Part shown: one piece after another, positions 34,662-43,542 of the stretch
How the letters are laid out: every line of letters starts with the position of its first letter
How positions within the stretch are numbered: position 1 is the first letter of the stretch
Assembly: GCF_013285385.1 (NCBI RefSeq)
Contig: NZ_CP054212.1
Coordinates: 2,914,001-2,978,000, forward strand
DNA: 64,000 nt
Direction of reading: 5' to 3'
From: Paramixta manurensis
GTDB taxonomy: Bacteria; Pseudomonadota; Gammaproteobacteria; Enterobacterales; Enterobacteriaceae
Notes under the pieces: generated by a model
What the model saw: the letters and a program-made list of their open reading frames with translations, nothing else
What the model was told of the DNA's origin: nothing
The model's database searches: none
Program-made: the position numbers and the translations under genes

Positions 34662-35468
34662 TCACTTACGCAATGTTTTGTAAACCGCTTTCAATAAAAA
34701 TACCGGCAGTAAACGGGGTAAAATTCTAATCAGCGCACAACCGATAACGCCCGGTAAAGAATCAAGTTTCAAGTGATATTTTAGTTTCGCCAGCTTAATT
34801 TCACTTGCAATATAATGACGCCCTTTCCTGCGGCCAATCATATTGTTTCCCGCACGGACATGCAGTAGGACATCAGGCAAATTATGCGTAATGTAACCTT
34901 GCGCAATTAAACGTAACCATAAATTATAATCTTCCATATATAAATGGTGCTGATAGCCGCCAACTTTATCAATAGCAGATTTTTTAAACACCACGCTCAT
35001 ATGATTAAAGGGATTGCGTTTTCTTGCATATTGAACAATATCAGCATGGTTTTCTGAAGAGAATCTGACTCCTTGAGAATGATGCATGGATTCGTCAAAT
35101 TCTTCTGCCGCGCTACCCAACAAGGAGACTTCAGGATAATTTCTCATTAGTGTGATTTGCTCCTCAAAACGCGCAGGCAGACATATATCATCAGTATCCA
35201 TTCGAAAGACTATTTCATTTCGAGTGATCGCCAGTCCATGATTTAACGCGCTGCCTAACCCAACATTAGCAGGAAGTCGAACACGTTCAATTGGCAACTG
35301 AGAAGAAAATGTCGTGACCACCGCTTCAAGTTCTTCACCGACAGGACCATCGAAAACGATGACAACTTGATCTGGTTGAAAGCTATTTTTAACAATGCTG
35401 TCCAGACACTCACTGAGATGTTGTGTCGATTCTTTGTAATAAAGCGAAAGTAAAACAGTAAATTTCAC
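34662..35468 (-). CDS. Family-2 glycosyltransferase (AmsE-like)
   Basis: 268 residues, GT-A fold. N-terminal FTVLLSLYYKESTQHLSECLDSI, donor motif RMDTDDICLPARFE (DTD metal site near residue 94) and the acceptor-region YMEDYNLWLRL. Similar in layout to AmsE-type transferases of amylovoran clusters. Cytoplasmic face, adds one sugar of the O-unit. Last gene of the O-antigen operon before gnd; sugar and linkage unknown. More A/T-rich than gnd. Confidence 0.8.
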   Translation of the reverse strand: MKFTVLLSLYYKESTQHLSECLDSIVKNSFQPDQVVIVFDGPVGEELEAVVTTFSSQLPIERVRLPANVGLGSALNHGLAITRNEIVFRMDTDDICLPARFEEQITLMRNYPEVSLLGSAAEEFDESMHHSQGVRFSSENHADIVQYARKRNPFNHMSVVFKKSAIDKVGGYQHHLYMEDYNLWLRLIAQGYITHNLPDVLLHVRAGNNMIGRRKGRHYIASEIKLAKLKYHLKLDSLPGVIGCALIRILPRLLPVFLLKAVYKTLRK

Positions 35469-35554
35469 AATAAAACCTTTTCTACAAAGCCAACATACTG
35501 GCGCAACAGAATATCAGCAGGATATTACCTGTTATGATAGAGGTAAACAGAGGA

Positions 35555-36412
35555 CTACCTTTTCTCGCAGAAACTAATATATTGTGACAATACATCACTG
35601 GTGACCTTACGGGCAATAAAACAAGCCGGTCTTTCGCGAACCAATAAGAGGTCGTTTAGTGAAAGATAACGAGGACTGCTATGACCATGAGGAAAGTCAA
35701 TATATCTTAAATTAAACGTTTCTATCTCTTCTTTTTTAATCCATTGAGAAAATAACATCTGGAAAAAATGTTCGTCACTACATGATGTATAAGTGAAATC
35801 TTTAATCACTGCATCATCGACTTTCTCGTAAATGATGTCGGCATGGACCCGACTGAGCGTAAACCACTGACTTCCCAAAAAAATCTCTTCGTCTCTAAAA
35901 TTCTTTCGTTTAAGCCCGACCATAAACTGTAGTTTTATAGCTAAAGCAGAGCATGCTCTAGCCAAGAATGTCTGCGAAAAACGATTGTTTCTGAACAGAT
36001 TAAAACGATTGATTCGCCAACAATAGGAGGCCCGATCAGAGCGATAATCCAGAAAGGATTTATTATCAGCATAACAAAGGTACTGTTTAAATTTGTCCAC
36101 ATCTAGCACGACGTCTTCGCCGCTTAATAAACAGCAATAATCAAAGTTGATGTCATTGTGGTACAGAGCACGTAACATTTTCAGCGTAGCTTGTAACTGA
36201 GAAATACCTGACCAAAAAACAGAAACTGGATCCTCAACGATGTGAATATTACTAGCTAACTGATAAATCTCCTTGAGTTCCTCAGCGATTCTTGGGCTTT
36301 TTGCATCGATATGAATCACCACGTAATCGTCTTTAGTCAATATAAGGGAATTAATTAATAGTTCTATCTGCCGACTATTTTTATGACACTGAATTAAGTA
36401 GGCTACCTTCAT
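35555..36412 (-). CDS. GT14-like (core-2/I-branching type) glycosyltransferase
   Basis: 285 residues. Starts KVAYLIQCHKNSRQIELLIN, has VIHIDAKS, the SGEDVVLDVDKF motif, LGSQWFTLSR and CSDEHFFQMLF, the pattern of the Branch family (PF02485), which transfers GlcNAc or xylose in known members. In bacterial O-antigen clusters such proteins transfer one sugar of the repeat; donor unknown. Overlaps the wzy stop by 4 nt. A/T-rich codon use. Confidence 0.72.
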   Translation of the reverse strand: MKVAYLIQCHKNSRQIELLINSLILTKDDYVVIHIDAKSPRIAEELKEIYQLASNIHIVEDPVSVFWSGISQLQATLKMLRALYHNDINFDYCCLLSGEDVVLDVDKFKQYLCYADNKSFLDYRSDRASYCWRINRFNLFRNNRFSQTFLARACSALAIKLQFMVGLKRKNFRDEEIFLGSQWFTLSRVHADIIYEKVDDAVIKDFTYTSCSDEHFFQMLFSQWIKKEEIETFNLRYIDFPHGHSSPRYLSLNDLLLVRERPACFIARKVTSDVLSQYISFCEKR

Positions 36413-37689
36413 AGCTTATTACCATTGTCGATGGTCACATCCGCTATACCGGGTAGCGAAAGACGCCTGATATAATCCTGTTTTTCCATAAATGCATCAA
36501 CATAGTAACCCGGATACGACTCTATCAGAGGGTATCGGTAGTAGTATCCCGGTAAAAAAAACTTGTATATCGCCAGAGAAATAGCTAACAGCATAAACAT
36601 ATATAAATGCGTACGGTTCGAAAATAGACTAAAAAAATTGTAGTAATAGAAGCCAAATAAAATGAAAATAATGGGCATCATAATTCTAGTCGGAACGCCC
36701 GGAAGAATAGATAGGATTAACATCCCAAACACAAATAATAGCAAGGAGGGAGCCAGTGACCATCTTATTCCTTTCAGGCGAAGCAGAAGATCTAAAACAA
36801 TCAAAGGAAATATATAAAATATTTGTTTAACAGATTTTATTATTTCATTATTTATAAGATCTTTATTTTTCATAAAAAACAAAACAAAACCTATCTTATC
36901 GTTGGGAAATATATTATTAATGATAGTCAGTATAGGATATGCAAACACGACGAAACCCAACAATGCAACACTACTTAGTATCGCTCTTTTGAAAGAACGA
37001 GTTTGTAACAGGTACCGGATAACAAAATAGATAACAGGAGTACTGAGATGGAACAGACAGCCAATCGCCAACCAGAATAAACGTTTGCGATTATCGAACA
37101 AGGCAAACAGAACAAAAAATGAGGCGATAGCTTGTCGCTCAATAGTCAACATAGCTGTAATTTTAAGAAACAATGCCCCCCATAAAAAAAGCATATACTT
37201 ATTTTCTTTCCTGCTTACTATGAATAGCGTGTCTATCTTAACCAAGTAATAAAGCATTGCCATAAAAAGTAATATATAAAAAATCTGTATTACGTAAGGT
37301 AGAGGCTGGTTAATGATAACCGATAGCAAAAAATTTAACCCAGGCAGACCAATCTCAAAACCTCCACCAAAGTTAAAAAGGGCGATATAATGACCGTTAA
37401 GCAAGTCCAGATAGTTATTATAATAGGTAGTAAAATCATCTTCACGAAAGATAAATTTCTGTACACTATTTTCGTTAATGATGAAGGTACTAATTAAAAT
37501 GATAATAAATGCAAAAAAGAGTAATTTTTTATATTCACCATTTTTAGCATTAGCAATAAAAGCTAGCACCAGAAAAGAGAAGAGATATGCGCCTAAGGGA
37601 AAAAAAAGAACTAATAAAACACCAATCGAGAATATTACCGCAAGCGATAGTTTTATAGTTTTTATATTATCTAAGTCGTTCAAGGACAT
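36409..37689 (-). CDS. wzy: O-antigen polymerase Wzy (EpsG-like)
   Basis: 426 residues with about 10-11 TM segments and long A/T-rich coding. A periplasmic loop around residues 78-115 (FREDDFTTYYNNYLDLLNGHY, GFEIGLPGLNFLL) followed by TIERQAIASFFVLFAL and GCLFHLSTPVIYF fits the EpsG/Wzy type, where the R-Q and H-x(n) motifs recur. It would join O-units in the periplasm. Called from topology and position between the sialyltransferase and GT14 genes, since Wzy proteins share little sequence. Confidence 0.75.
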   Translation of the reverse strand: MSLNDLDNIKTIKLSLAVIFSIGVLLVLFFPLGAYLFSFLVLAFIANAKNGEYKKLLFFAFIIILISTFIINENSVQKFIFREDDFTTYYNNYLDLLNGHYIALFNFGGGFEIGLPGLNFLLSVIINQPLPYVIQIFYILLFMAMLYYLVKIDTLFIVSRKENKYMLFLWGALFLKITAMLTIERQAIASFFVLFALFDNRKRLFWLAIGCLFHLSTPVIYFVIRYLLQTRSFKRAILSSVALLGFVVFAYPILTIINNIFPNDKIGFVLFFMKNKDLINNEIIKSVKQIFYIFPLIVLDLLLRLKGIRWSLAPSLLLFVFGMLILSILPGVPTRIMMPIIFILFGFYYYNFFSLFSNRTHLYMFMLLAISLAIYKFFLPGYYYRYPLIESYPGYYVDAFMEKQDYIRRLSLPGIADVTIDNGNKL

Positions 37690-37757
37690 GTACTCCGGTC
37701 TATATACATTAAGTATTTCTGTTTTTTACTAGCAGATAATAAGACGCATAATCTGAA

Positions 37758-38702
37758 CTACTCCAGCTTTGCTAAAATTTTAAAAAGATCAATCTGCTTT
37801 TGTATTGCATTACAGTATTTTTCTTTTAACTTACCCAGAACAAGAACGTTGTTCTTTACTAAATCGACATCAATAAAGTGATACTGTGTTGAGTTAGCGA
37901 TACCAAAGAGGTTTACCCTATATCCCTGTATAAGTAATTCGCTAATCTTTTTTTCAGCAAGTACGTCACCCAAAAGCGTGTAATGCTCATTTTCTTTCCA
38001 GAGAAATTTGTCTCGAGGATGTGGAATTACGATATCCTGAGCTGAAAGCATTGAAAGAAAATTTTGCCTTACAATATCCGCCTCACAATATACTTCATCA
38101 AAATGCGGGCATAAATAAATATTTATCAACGGCCGCCATTCGAAATTACCAGAGTTCCAAGCGTTCACATCTATTAACGGTAAGTATTCAGTTTCCTCAA
38201 GTATATTAGGCAAATGATTACTTGAGAAATGTATGTCAATTATACTTTTGACTTCCTGAATATCTTTGATTCGGTTTCCCATGAGCCGATATTTAAGCTT
38301 AATAGTCTTTGGCATTACTTCTGGTACGTAAAAGATAGACTTATCTACGTAATTAGCTGTACCATCATCAAATGTATATATTCCATCAAAATGAAAACAA
38401 GAAAGTATAGTCTGAATAAAGAGGTCGTCAATACTAGCAAAATAAATATTTTTTTTACCATTATATTTTTTTATTTTCTTTCTTAAAAAGAGAAGCGTTT
38501 TCAGTTGACTCCATAACCGGGAGAACTGGGATGCGCCATCAACAATATGACAAGTTACGCTCAAACAACTCAGTACCGACCGTTCTCTTTCAGAAAAACC
38601 ATCAGCCAGGTAAATAAAAATAATGTCAGATAATTCTTTTCGCTTAATGATGATATCGGCATAGTATGCCTGAAATATTGTCCTACAAACAAAAACATTC
38701 AT
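37758..38702 (-). CDS. GT52 sialyltransferase-like protein
   Basis: 314 residues. The N-terminus MNVFVCRTIFQAYYADIII and the central IYTFDDGTANYVD (111-117 FDDGTAN) are hallmarks of glycosyltransferase family 52 (alpha-2,3/2,6-sialyltransferases such as Lst and WbwA); HPRDKF and FGIANSTQYHF in the C-terminal half fit the CMP-sugar-binding fold. With neuDBAC upstream the likely donor is CMP-Neu5Ac. Some GT52 members use other donors, so the activity is inferred. No TM segment. 68 bp to wzy and 103 bp behind wzx. Confidence 0.76.
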   Translation of the reverse strand: MNVFVCRTIFQAYYADIIIKRKELSDIIFIYLADGFSERERSVLSCLSVTCHIVDGASQFSRLWSQLKTLLFLRKKIKKYNGKKNIYFASIDDLFIQTILSCFHFDGIYTFDDGTANYVDKSIFYVPEVMPKTIKLKYRLMGNRIKDIQEVKSIIDIHFSSNHLPNILEETEYLPLIDVNAWNSGNFEWRPLINIYLCPHFDEVYCEADIVRQNFLSMLSAQDIVIPHPRDKFLWKENEHYTLLGDVLAEKKISELLIQGYRVNLFGIANSTQYHFIDVDLVKNNVLVLGKLKEKYCNAIQKQIDLFKILAKLE

Positions 38703-38805
38703 ATTTTATATTCAAATAAGACAGGAAAACCGGAATTTTGTTCTTGGTAAGAAGAAACCGGTGTGATAGTGAATAGGGACATAAATAGCTAAAGACAATG
38801 CAAAT

Positions 38806-40056
38806 TTAAAAAGATAACTTCCAAGAAAAACCACAACATCTGGAGGCCAGTAACCAAGTTGCTAAAAAGCGGATAAACATAGAGATAGCAAAAGCCATTG
38901 CGACCCCGACAATCCCTTTAATATGCATCATATATAACAAGAGTATGATATTAAATATCCCACAGGAAACAGTCACTAATGAGAGTCGTCCCGTTTGTCT
39001 TGCATAAAAAAGATAGTTGGTCACCATTAAATACATGCCTGTAAAAGCCTGTCCCAGACATAACCATCCAATAACGCTAGTTGCTCTGAGATAAGCAGGC
39101 CCGGCAACTAGTTTTACAACCAGCGGCCCGATCCAGAAAGCCAGTATCCCAAGAAAGCCTACAATGACAAAGTACAAATAGGTAAAACGGACCATACGCA
39201 TAATTTGTGCGGTATCATTGGCCGCCAGTATCTTGTACAACCACGGGATCAGAGCTTTATTAATTGCATCAAAAACAACAATCATGCCCAAACTTAATTG
39301 CACACCCAACATATAGATGCCTGCCTCGCCCACACCCAACTGTTTATTAATCAGGATACGGTCTATAGCGCTAAGGAAAAAAATTCCCACGATATGAGGA
39401 ATCAGAGGCACACCGAATTTCAGGGCATCTTTAATGTTGTTATAGTGAAAGCGAGTGACACGAATGAGATTACTGTGGTAAAGAGTAATGATGCTAATTA
39501 ATACATAGATAAAAGTTGCAATACCCAACGCATTTACACGACTAAACGCGCCTTGTTTGAGCCATAACAATAGAAAAATAGTCAGCACGAATAAAAGAAT
39601 ACTTTGGCTGACCTGCATTATTCCATACTTTACTGCCTGTTCGCGTATTTGCCACTGCCCCAATCGTAACTGAATTATAAATGTTCCTGCAGATATCGCA
39701 ATTGCAAAGTAGATCCAACTTTCGGGGATATGCAGCAGATTACTTAAAGGAGAGGAAAGTATGGCTGCAATAAAAAATAACCCCAGAGAACTTAGCAACA
39801 AAATATGAATACAAGCACCATTATATTCAGCTAACGTTTCAGTCGTGAGCTTATCATAAAAACGGCGGTTTGCTGCCCCTACAGTATTTAAGCCTGTCAG
39901 CGCGGCCAGTCCACTCACCAACGTCTGAAACATGGCAATCTGGCCATAGTCGTCGGGTGAAAGATGGTGGGTCAATACAGGAAGAAGCAAGAACGGCACC
40001 AGCGCATTCAGAATATTCGATGAAAGATATATACTGGAATTTTTAAACAAACTCAT
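38806..40056 (-). CDS. wzx: O-unit flippase Wzx
   Basis: 416 residues, 12 TM segments, MOP/polysaccharide-exporter superfamily: SLFKNSSIYLSSNILNALVPFLLLPVLTHHLSPDDYG at the N-terminus is typical. It moves lipid-linked O-units across the inner membrane. ATG 40056 is preferred over an in-frame TTG at 40068; the ribosome binding site is weak in either case. It is distinct from the WzxC protein of the EPS operon. It follows neuC by 20 bp. Confidence 0.88.
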   Translation of the reverse strand: MSLFKNSSIYLSSNILNALVPFLLLPVLTHHLSPDDYGQIAMFQTLVSGLAALTGLNTVGAANRRFYDKLTTETLAEYNGACIHILLLSSLGLFFIAAILSSPLSNLLHIPESWIYFAIAISAGTFIIQLRLGQWQIREQAVKYGIMQVSQSILLFVLTIFLLLWLKQGAFSRVNALGIATFIYVLISIITLYHSNLIRVTRFHYNNIKDALKFGVPLIPHIVGIFFLSAIDRILINKQLGVGEAGIYMLGVQLSLGMIVVFDAINKALIPWLYKILAANDTAQIMRMVRFTYLYFVIVGFLGILAFWIGPLVVKLVAGPAYLRATSVIGWLCLGQAFTGMYLMVTNYLFYARQTGRLSLVTVSCGIFNIILLLYMMHIKGIVGVAMAFAISMFIRFLATWLLASRCCGFSWKLSF

Positions 40057-40076
40057 AGTTGTGACCAAGAAAAGAG

Positions 40077-41237
40077 TTAAATATTGAGGTCATAAAAATC
40101 TTTATACTCAAATTCCGAAGTACGCATATAATTTTTAATCACGTCTAGCGCCTTTTCCAGAACACCTTGTTTATAATAAGGATTGGTTGCATTTTCTATA
40201 CGCGCCTTAAAGACTGGCTCCTGACTGGCAACAATAGCATTAAAAATAGCATCGACTTCACAGACACAATCAATGACTGAATCGCCCCGTACTCGCCCTT
40301 TTTGTCGGTCTCCGATATTTATTGTTGGAATGTTTAACGAAGGGATTTCAATCAGCCCCGATGAAGAGTTACCAATAAGACCTTGTGAAAATTTATTCAA
40401 CGCAAGGTACTCTTCGGGTTTCAACGAGGTGAAATAGCGCGAGTTTGTTCGATGACAATATGCTTTTATTTTTTTAGTTATTTCATCAGAGCCGGTATCA
40501 GAGTTCGAACCGATAAAAATAAAATCATAAGTGTCATTTAGCCGTGAGAGGGCATTGATCAACTCCTCAATTTGTCTGACTAATGAAACTTTTGTCAGCG
40601 TTTCCGGATGAAATACCACCATAAACCACGGACGGTTGAACGGGCCGAACTTCGCTTCAAGTTCCTCCCTAGAGGGCAAGTCCAGCAACAACGCATTTTC
40701 AGCACCCAGCGCTCCGATATCATAAACAGTATCAGGATGCTCCCCCATTTGAATAATCCGGTTACGGTATTCATCCGTCGAAGCCAGATGTAGTCGGCTC
40801 ATTTTAGTGATAGCGTGCCGAATAAATTCGTCATAATTCCCCAGTGTTTTCTCTCCGCCGTGAAGATGGATAATAGGAATATTATGCATTGCCGCAGCTA
40901 TCGCGACTGAAAATATTTCGTACCGATCGCCTAGCAACATAATTGCATCAAATTTATTTTTTTCCAGATAGATGCCAAACTCAGTCTGACAGACAGCCAT
41001 GGATTGGAGTACTTTAGCATTGCTATCAGTATTAATATTTATATCAATTAATTTATCGATCGTAAATCCATCATTTTCAATGACTTTATAAGTAAGTCCA
41101 TAATTACTGTCACAATGCATACCTGTTGCGATGAGCGTCAACTCAATTTCATTATCTTCTTTTAAACGAAGTAAAAGACGTTTCATGATACCGTACTCAG
41201 CCCGGGAACCGGTAACATACAATAGCTTCTTAGTCAT
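40077..41237 (-). CDS. neuC: UDP-GlcNAc 2-epimerase (hydrolysing), NeuC
   Basis: 386 residues (E. coli K1 NeuC 391). Very similar along the whole length: LLYVTGSRAEYGIMKRLL, VDININTDS, MLLGDRYEIFSVAIAAAMHNIP, HGGEKTLGNYDEFIRHAITK, GNSSSGLIEIPSL and NIGDRQKGRVRG. It makes ManNAc from UDP-GlcNAc, the first step of Neu5Ac synthesis. Overlaps the neuA stop by 4 nt. Legionaminic-type LegG enzymes are related, but the matching neuD-B-A-C order argues for Neu5Ac. Confidence 0.9.
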   Translation of the reverse strand: MTKKLLYVTGSRAEYGIMKRLLLRLKEDNEIELTLIATGMHCDSNYGLTYKVIENDGFTIDKLIDININTDSNAKVLQSMAVCQTEFGIYLEKNKFDAIMLLGDRYEIFSVAIAAAMHNIPIIHLHGGEKTLGNYDEFIRHAITKMSRLHLASTDEYRNRIIQMGEHPDTVYDIGALGAENALLLDLPSREELEAKFGPFNRPWFMVVFHPETLTKVSLVRQIEELINALSRLNDTYDFIFIGSNSDTGSDEITKKIKAYCHRTNSRYFTSLKPEEYLALNKFSQGLIGNSSSGLIEIPSLNIPTINIGDRQKGRVRGDSVIDCVCEVDAIFNAIVASQEPVFKARIENATNPYYKQGVLEKALDVIKNYMRTSEFEYKDFYDLNI

Positions 41238-42499
41238 TTTAGTATTTCCGAAATATCGTTCTCAAGCTGAAGATAAGCAAAAGGAGTAAAGTGTAAACCA
41301 TCATAGGTAAAGGCATCAGGCAAAGAACCAAAATCATTATAAAATGAGGAGGAAAGAGGAACCCAAGTAACAGAATCATCTTGGCTGAAATGCTGTTGCA
41401 ATGCCGAATTGAGTCTTAATATAACGTCATTGTGACGTTCCATTCTACCGGTAACAGGAGGAACGGCTAAGAAATAAATATGCACGTTAGGATTCTTTGA
41501 TTTAAGGCTCTCAATGATTTTTTCTGACCATGTGATGGTATAGCTTTCGTCCCATCCCTCGAGAACAATATCATTAGTGCCGGAAAAGAATAGAACAGTA
41601 TCACCAACATCTTGGAGTAGTTTCTCATCAAGAATAAACTCGTAGTACTCTTTGCTATTAATCCCGGCTATTCCTAAGTTATTAACATCCTTGCCTTTTA
41701 TTTTGGCAATATCCCAGTAATCAAAAAGAGAATGACCGATTAACGTTACCGGGCAAACTTTGCTGAACGCATCTTTCTTTTCGAGAATTCTTTTTTTGAC
41801 AGACTGAAGAAGATTTTCTTTTTTATTCTTTAACGTCTGGATAAAGATAGCCATTTCAAAGTCAAGTTGATCATCAATATCTAATGAATCTCGTTTATTC
41901 ATAATATAGGCAATACTGTCATGCCCAAAAAAATGTTTTTTAGCCAAGTATTCTTTGCTTTTGCCTATAAATATTGCGCCGTTGGGTGTGTACTCTTTAT
42001 GATCCTGTCGTCTATAGCAACTAAAATCCAAGTCGAAATTTTTCAGACTCAGACTTCCATCAACCGGTTTAATCAGATCGGCGCTTTTATTACTCTCCGT
42101 TACAGAGACAAGAAAGTTTGCCTTAGCAGAGGACTCAAATAATTCTATGGCTTGCAAGATGTGCATTTCATGGCGAAACGGTGAGGTAGGTTGCAGTAAG
42201 ACAAAATAATTATAACCGACGACCTTGCTTAGCACATCCTCAATAACCATAAAGGATGAAGCTTTGTCAGAAGACAAAGCTTCATTACGCATAATCACTT
42301 CTGCGCCATATTTCTCAGCTATAAACTTATATTCAAGGGAATCAGTTGTAACTATAACTCGCTCAAAAATAGCAGCCCTGCATGCAGCCTCAATAGTGTA
42401 AGCAATAAGGGGTTTATCGAGGAGACGTAAGATATTTTTATTAGGTAATCCCTTAGAGCCTGAACGTGCAGGAATGATAGCAATCTTCCCCGGAGCCAT
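41234..42499 (-). CDS. neuA: NeuA: CMP-sialic acid synthetase fused to SGNH esterase
   Basis: 421 residues (E. coli K1 NeuA 419). Residues 1-~228 are the cytidylyltransferase: IIPARSGSKGLPNKN, LLQPTSPFRHEMHI, NGAIFIGK and DIDDQLDFEMA. From ~250 there is an SGNH hydrolase domain with nucleophile S257 (LIGHSLFD), G279, N309 (SGTND) and D400-G-L-H403. In E. coli NeuA this half removes O-acetyl groups from sialic acid. The first half activates Neu5Ac as CMP-Neu5Ac. 2 bp after neuB. Confidence 0.92.
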   Translation of the reverse strand: MAPGKIAIIPARSGSKGLPNKNILRLLDKPLIAYTIEAACRAAIFERVIVTTDSLEYKFIAEKYGAEVIMRNEALSSDKASSFMVIEDVLSKVVGYNYFVLLQPTSPFRHEMHILQAIELFESSAKANFLVSVTESNKSADLIKPVDGSLSLKNFDLDFSCYRRQDHKEYTPNGAIFIGKSKEYLAKKHFFGHDSIAYIMNKRDSLDIDDQLDFEMAIFIQTLKNKKENLLQSVKKRILEKKDAFSKVCPVTLIGHSLFDYWDIAKIKGKDVNNLGIAGINSKEYYEFILDEKLLQDVGDTVLFFSGTNDIVLEGWDESYTITWSEKIIESLKSKNPNVHIYFLAVPPVTGRMERHNDVILRLNSALQQHFSQDDSVTWVPLSSSFYNDFGSLPDAFTYDGLHFTPFAYLQLENDISEILK

Positions 42500-42501
42500 C
42501 C

Positions 42502-43542
42502 CTACACCTCTTGCTCTTTAAAACCTGCATGAGCAATAAGCTGGTCCGCTTCAAAATCATTCTCAGCCACTTTACCCAACACCTCATACCACGACATTGG
42601 ACTAATACCATTGCCTGGTCGTTTGGTAGTGATATTTTCAACCGTAAAGACCTCGCCTTTTTGGATATTTCTTTTGGCGACGATAGATTTACGCGCGACG
42701 ATTTTATTTTTACGCTCAGAATTAGTGACTATTTTTTCAATGCTCCCCAAGGATTTTTCAACCGCCCTTATCCCCTCACAGAGTAACTGTAATTCTTCTG
42801 GCGTCACGGAGGCCTTGTGATCCGGCCCCTCAAAATTTTTGTCGAGAGTAAAATGTTTTTCAATAAAGGTTATGCCATAAGGAACGGCAGCAATACCAGC
42901 AAAATAACCGGGTGAATGATCAGAAAATCCGATTTTATAGGAACTGAACTGTTTTTTTAATCCAGCAATAGAGTTGAGGTTGACATCCTCAAAGGGAGTA
43001 GGATATTCCGTGTTGCAATGCAGGATAGTAATTTTTTCCGACCTCATCCCATTGGTTGTAAGTACGCTCAGCGCCATCTTAATCTCTTCAACTGTTGCCA
43101 TACCGGTTGATAATACGATTTCTTTATCTTCAATTGGCAAACGGGCAATTTTTTCTAGATAAGGCAAGTTCAATAACTCCCCTGACGGTATTTTCCAAAT
43201 TTTTTGCTGTCTTGACGCAAGGAAATCAATTGAATCAAAATCAAAAGGTGTTGAAAAAACATCCAGCCCTAACTCTTTAGCATATTCTTCTAATTTAATA
43301 AACTCATCATAGGGAAGTTCAAGTTTACGTGTCATTTCTAGCTGTGATTCAGTGTTTCCAGTAACTTTGATTTGATATTCTGCTTTCGGTGCAAATTTGG
43401 AAATAAGTTGATCAGCTTTGAAGGTTTGAAATTTAACCGCATTAACACCCGCTTTTTTTGCTTCATTAACCATTTTTTTTGCGAGTTTGAAATCACCGTT
43501 ATGATTACAACCTATTTCTGCGACAATATAGATTTCAGACAT
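42502..43542 (-). CDS. neuB: N-acetylneuraminate synthase NeuB
   Basis: 346 residues, identical in length to E. coli K1 NeuB. N-terminal TIM barrel: YIVAEIGCNHNGDFKLAKKM, VKFQTFKADQLIS, STPFDFDSIDFLA, WKIPSGELLNLPYLEKIA, and the metal/PEP motif HCNTEYPTPFEDVNLN. A C-terminal SAF (antifreeze-like) domain begins near residue 285 with ARKSIVAKRNIQKGE, then TTKRPGNGISPM. Condenses ManNAc with PEP to Neu5Ac. The start overlaps the neuD stop by 8 nt. Confidence 0.95.
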   Translation of the reverse strand: MSEIYIVAEIGCNHNGDFKLAKKMVNEAKKAGVNAVKFQTFKADQLISKFAPKAEYQIKVTGNTESQLEMTRKLELPYDEFIKLEEYAKELGLDVFSTPFDFDSIDFLASRQQKIWKIPSGELLNLPYLEKIARLPIEDKEIVLSTGMATVEEIKMALSVLTTNGMRSEKITILHCNTEYPTPFEDVNLNSIAGLKKQFSSYKIGFSDHSPGYFAGIAAVPYGITFIEKHFTLDKNFEGPDHKASVTPEELQLLCEGIRAVEKSLGSIEKIVTNSERKNKIVARKSIVAKRNIQKGEVFTVENITTKRPGNGISPMSWYEVLGKVAENDFEADQLIAHAGFKEQEV

